Made by a program: the position numbers and the translations under genes. A stretch of DNA of 14,013 nucleotides, taken from positions 1 through 14,013 of the forward strand of contig JBBRUG010000146.1 of NCBI GenBank assembly GCA_038247995.1, read 5' to 3'. The stretch comes from JBBRUG01 sp038247995 (GTDB taxonomy: Bacteria; Chloroflexota; Chloroflexia; Chloroflexales; Chloroflexaceae). Positions 13,534 through 14,013 of this stretch are shown here, in pieces. Positions within the stretch are counted from its first letter, which is position 1. The number at the start of each line of letters is the position of its first letter. The notes under the pieces were generated by a model. That model did no database searches. It had not been told where the DNA came from and saw only the letters and a program-made list of their open reading frames with translations.

Positions 13534-13578
13534 CGCCCATCGTATGGGCGCTCGGATGGCAGAGTTCGCCAATCCGAG
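13534..13578 (+). other. Two adjacent hairpins in the leader of the DUF4397 gene
   Basis: The first is CGCCCAT-CGT-ATGGGCG (13534-13550), a perfect 7-bp stem. The second pairs CTCGGAT (13551-13557) with ATCCGAG (13572-13578) and continues as GGC/GCC after a one-base bulge, closing a 7-nt loop. They stack back to back and end 16 nt before the Shine-Dalgarno AAGGAG (13595-13600). Confidence 0.5.
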
Positions 13579-13606
13579 GCTGATTCCGCATAGTAAGGAG
13601 CATCGG

Positions 13607-14013
13607 ATGCATCGACGCGTTTTGACCGTAGCGCTTGTTTTACTCACGGCCCTTACGGCCGGTATGTTTGCAAGCAGCACCCCGACCCGCGCTCAGGAAA
13701 CCGCCCAGGTAACCATTCTGCACCTCGCCCCGTTTGCCGAAGGTGTTGAGAACACCGCTGTGACGATCGTCGTCAACGACAACGTGCTCGACCCCAACGT
13801 CCAGTACAAGGACGACCCGCTCGTCACCAACCTCCCCGGCGGCACCTATACGGTCAATGTCTTTGCCGGCGCGGATGCCGACATCACCGGAACGCCGGCC
13901 ATCACTGCCTCCGTCACGATTGAAGCCGGGATGGACTACACCGTCTTTGCCGGCGGTGACGGCACGAATATCCCGCTGACCCTGATCCCGCTGGTAGACG
14001 AAACGACCGCCCC
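13607..14013 (+). CDS. Exported DUF4397-type protein, 3' end beyond the window
   Basis: At least 135 residues are encoded before the window ends in frame. A signal peptide (hydrophobic residues 5-20, probable cut after TRA near residue 29) is followed by a domain with the DUF4397 pattern. Its segments are VTILHLAPFAEG (35-46), VTIVVNDNVL, a 'LVTNLPGGTYTVNVFAG' strand pair, and AGMDYTVFAGGDG leading to LTLIPLVD. This domain is a beta-sandwich found in bacterial surface and secreted proteins, without known enzymatic activity. Full DUF4397 proteins often hold one or two such domains, so what follows cannot be told. The start is well supported: AAGGAG (13595-13600) lies 6 nt before the ATG at 13607. 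Two strong hairpins precede it and could stabilise an abundant message. Confidence 0.85.
   Translation, partial: MHRRVLTVALVLLTALTAGMFASSTPTRAQETAQVTILHLAPFAEGVENTAVTIVVNDNVLDPNVQYKDDPLVTNLPGGTYTVNVFAGADADITGTPAITASVTIEAGMDYTVFAGGDGTNIPLTLIPLVDETTA

Larger units (their letters stand above)
13260..13606. other. 347-nt structured intergenic region between divergent exported-protein genes
   Basis: No gene is visible in this stretch. It holds the Shine-Dalgarno of the DsbA-like gene, a possible three-way-junction element (13302-13358), a minus-strand TACAAT (13428-13423), two adjacent hairpins (13534-13578) and the Shine-Dalgarno of the DUF4397 gene. Short ORFs across it on both strands lack ribosome binding sites and known motifs. 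Confidence 0.6.

Noticed and set aside
1..14013. CRISPR array, transposase, phage genes or a known defence cassette
   Set aside because: I looked for regular spacer-repeat arrays, DDE/serine/tyrosine recombinase motifs and defence-type helicase or nuclease genes on both strands and saw none.

Overview
The window looks like chromosomal DNA of a high-GC member of the Chloroflexota, most likely the Chloroflexales. This is inferred, not proven. The reasons are a secreted TIM-barrel protein ending in paired 'FWEQNGGL.VFG.P' repeats, Ig-like 'VTP..G.PGT' secreted proteins, two-domain GNAT proteins, a truncated EcfA/EcfT relic, and GC-rich codon use with frequent GTG starts. I found no rRNA, tRNA, CRISPR array, prophage or insertion sequence, and no recognisable defence system.

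Layout. (1) 35-2935, minus strand: a TIGR01777-type SDR epimerase, an orphan nucleotidyltransferase-fold protein and a membrane-anchored HtrA-like serine protease. (2) 3101-5014, plus strand: a secreted glycoside-hydrolase-like protein, divergent from the epimerase. (3) 5047-10436, minus strand: a secreted three-repeat Ig-like protein, a C45-type Ntn hydrolase and three consecutive paralogous proteins, each with two GNAT acetyltransferase domains. A 14-codon ORF with a very strong ribosome binding site lies upstream of the three. (4) 10728-11177: the debris of an energy-coupling-factor transporter, where the start of an ATPase is joined in frame to the end of the transmembrane subunit. It is flanked by AT-rich, repeat-bearing non-coding DNA. 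(5) 11460-11792, minus strand: a small PGPGW-type membrane protein. (6) 12028-12405, plus strand: a [2Fe-2S] ferredoxin, convergent with a thioredoxin-fold (DsbA-like) lipoprotein at 12501-13259. (7) 13260-13606: an intergenic region unusually rich in potential RNA structure, followed by the start of an exported DUF4397-type protein cut by the window end.

How the genes relate. Much of the content is cell-envelope or extracellular: HtrA-like protease, TIM-barrel protein, Ig-like protein, thiol-disulfide lipoprotein and DUF4397 protein. The GNAT triplet and the Ntn hydrolase are cytoplasmic, share one direction and could together add and remove acyl groups on a small amine, but this is only a neighbourhood inference.

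The most unusual items are the EcfA-EcfT deletion relic, the two-domain GNAT triplication, an 8-nt-period CTGAG repeat recurring in three intergenic regions, a possible three-way-junction RNA in the leader of the DsbA-like gene, and a likely leaderless promoter for the epimerase. None amounts to a demonstrated new system.
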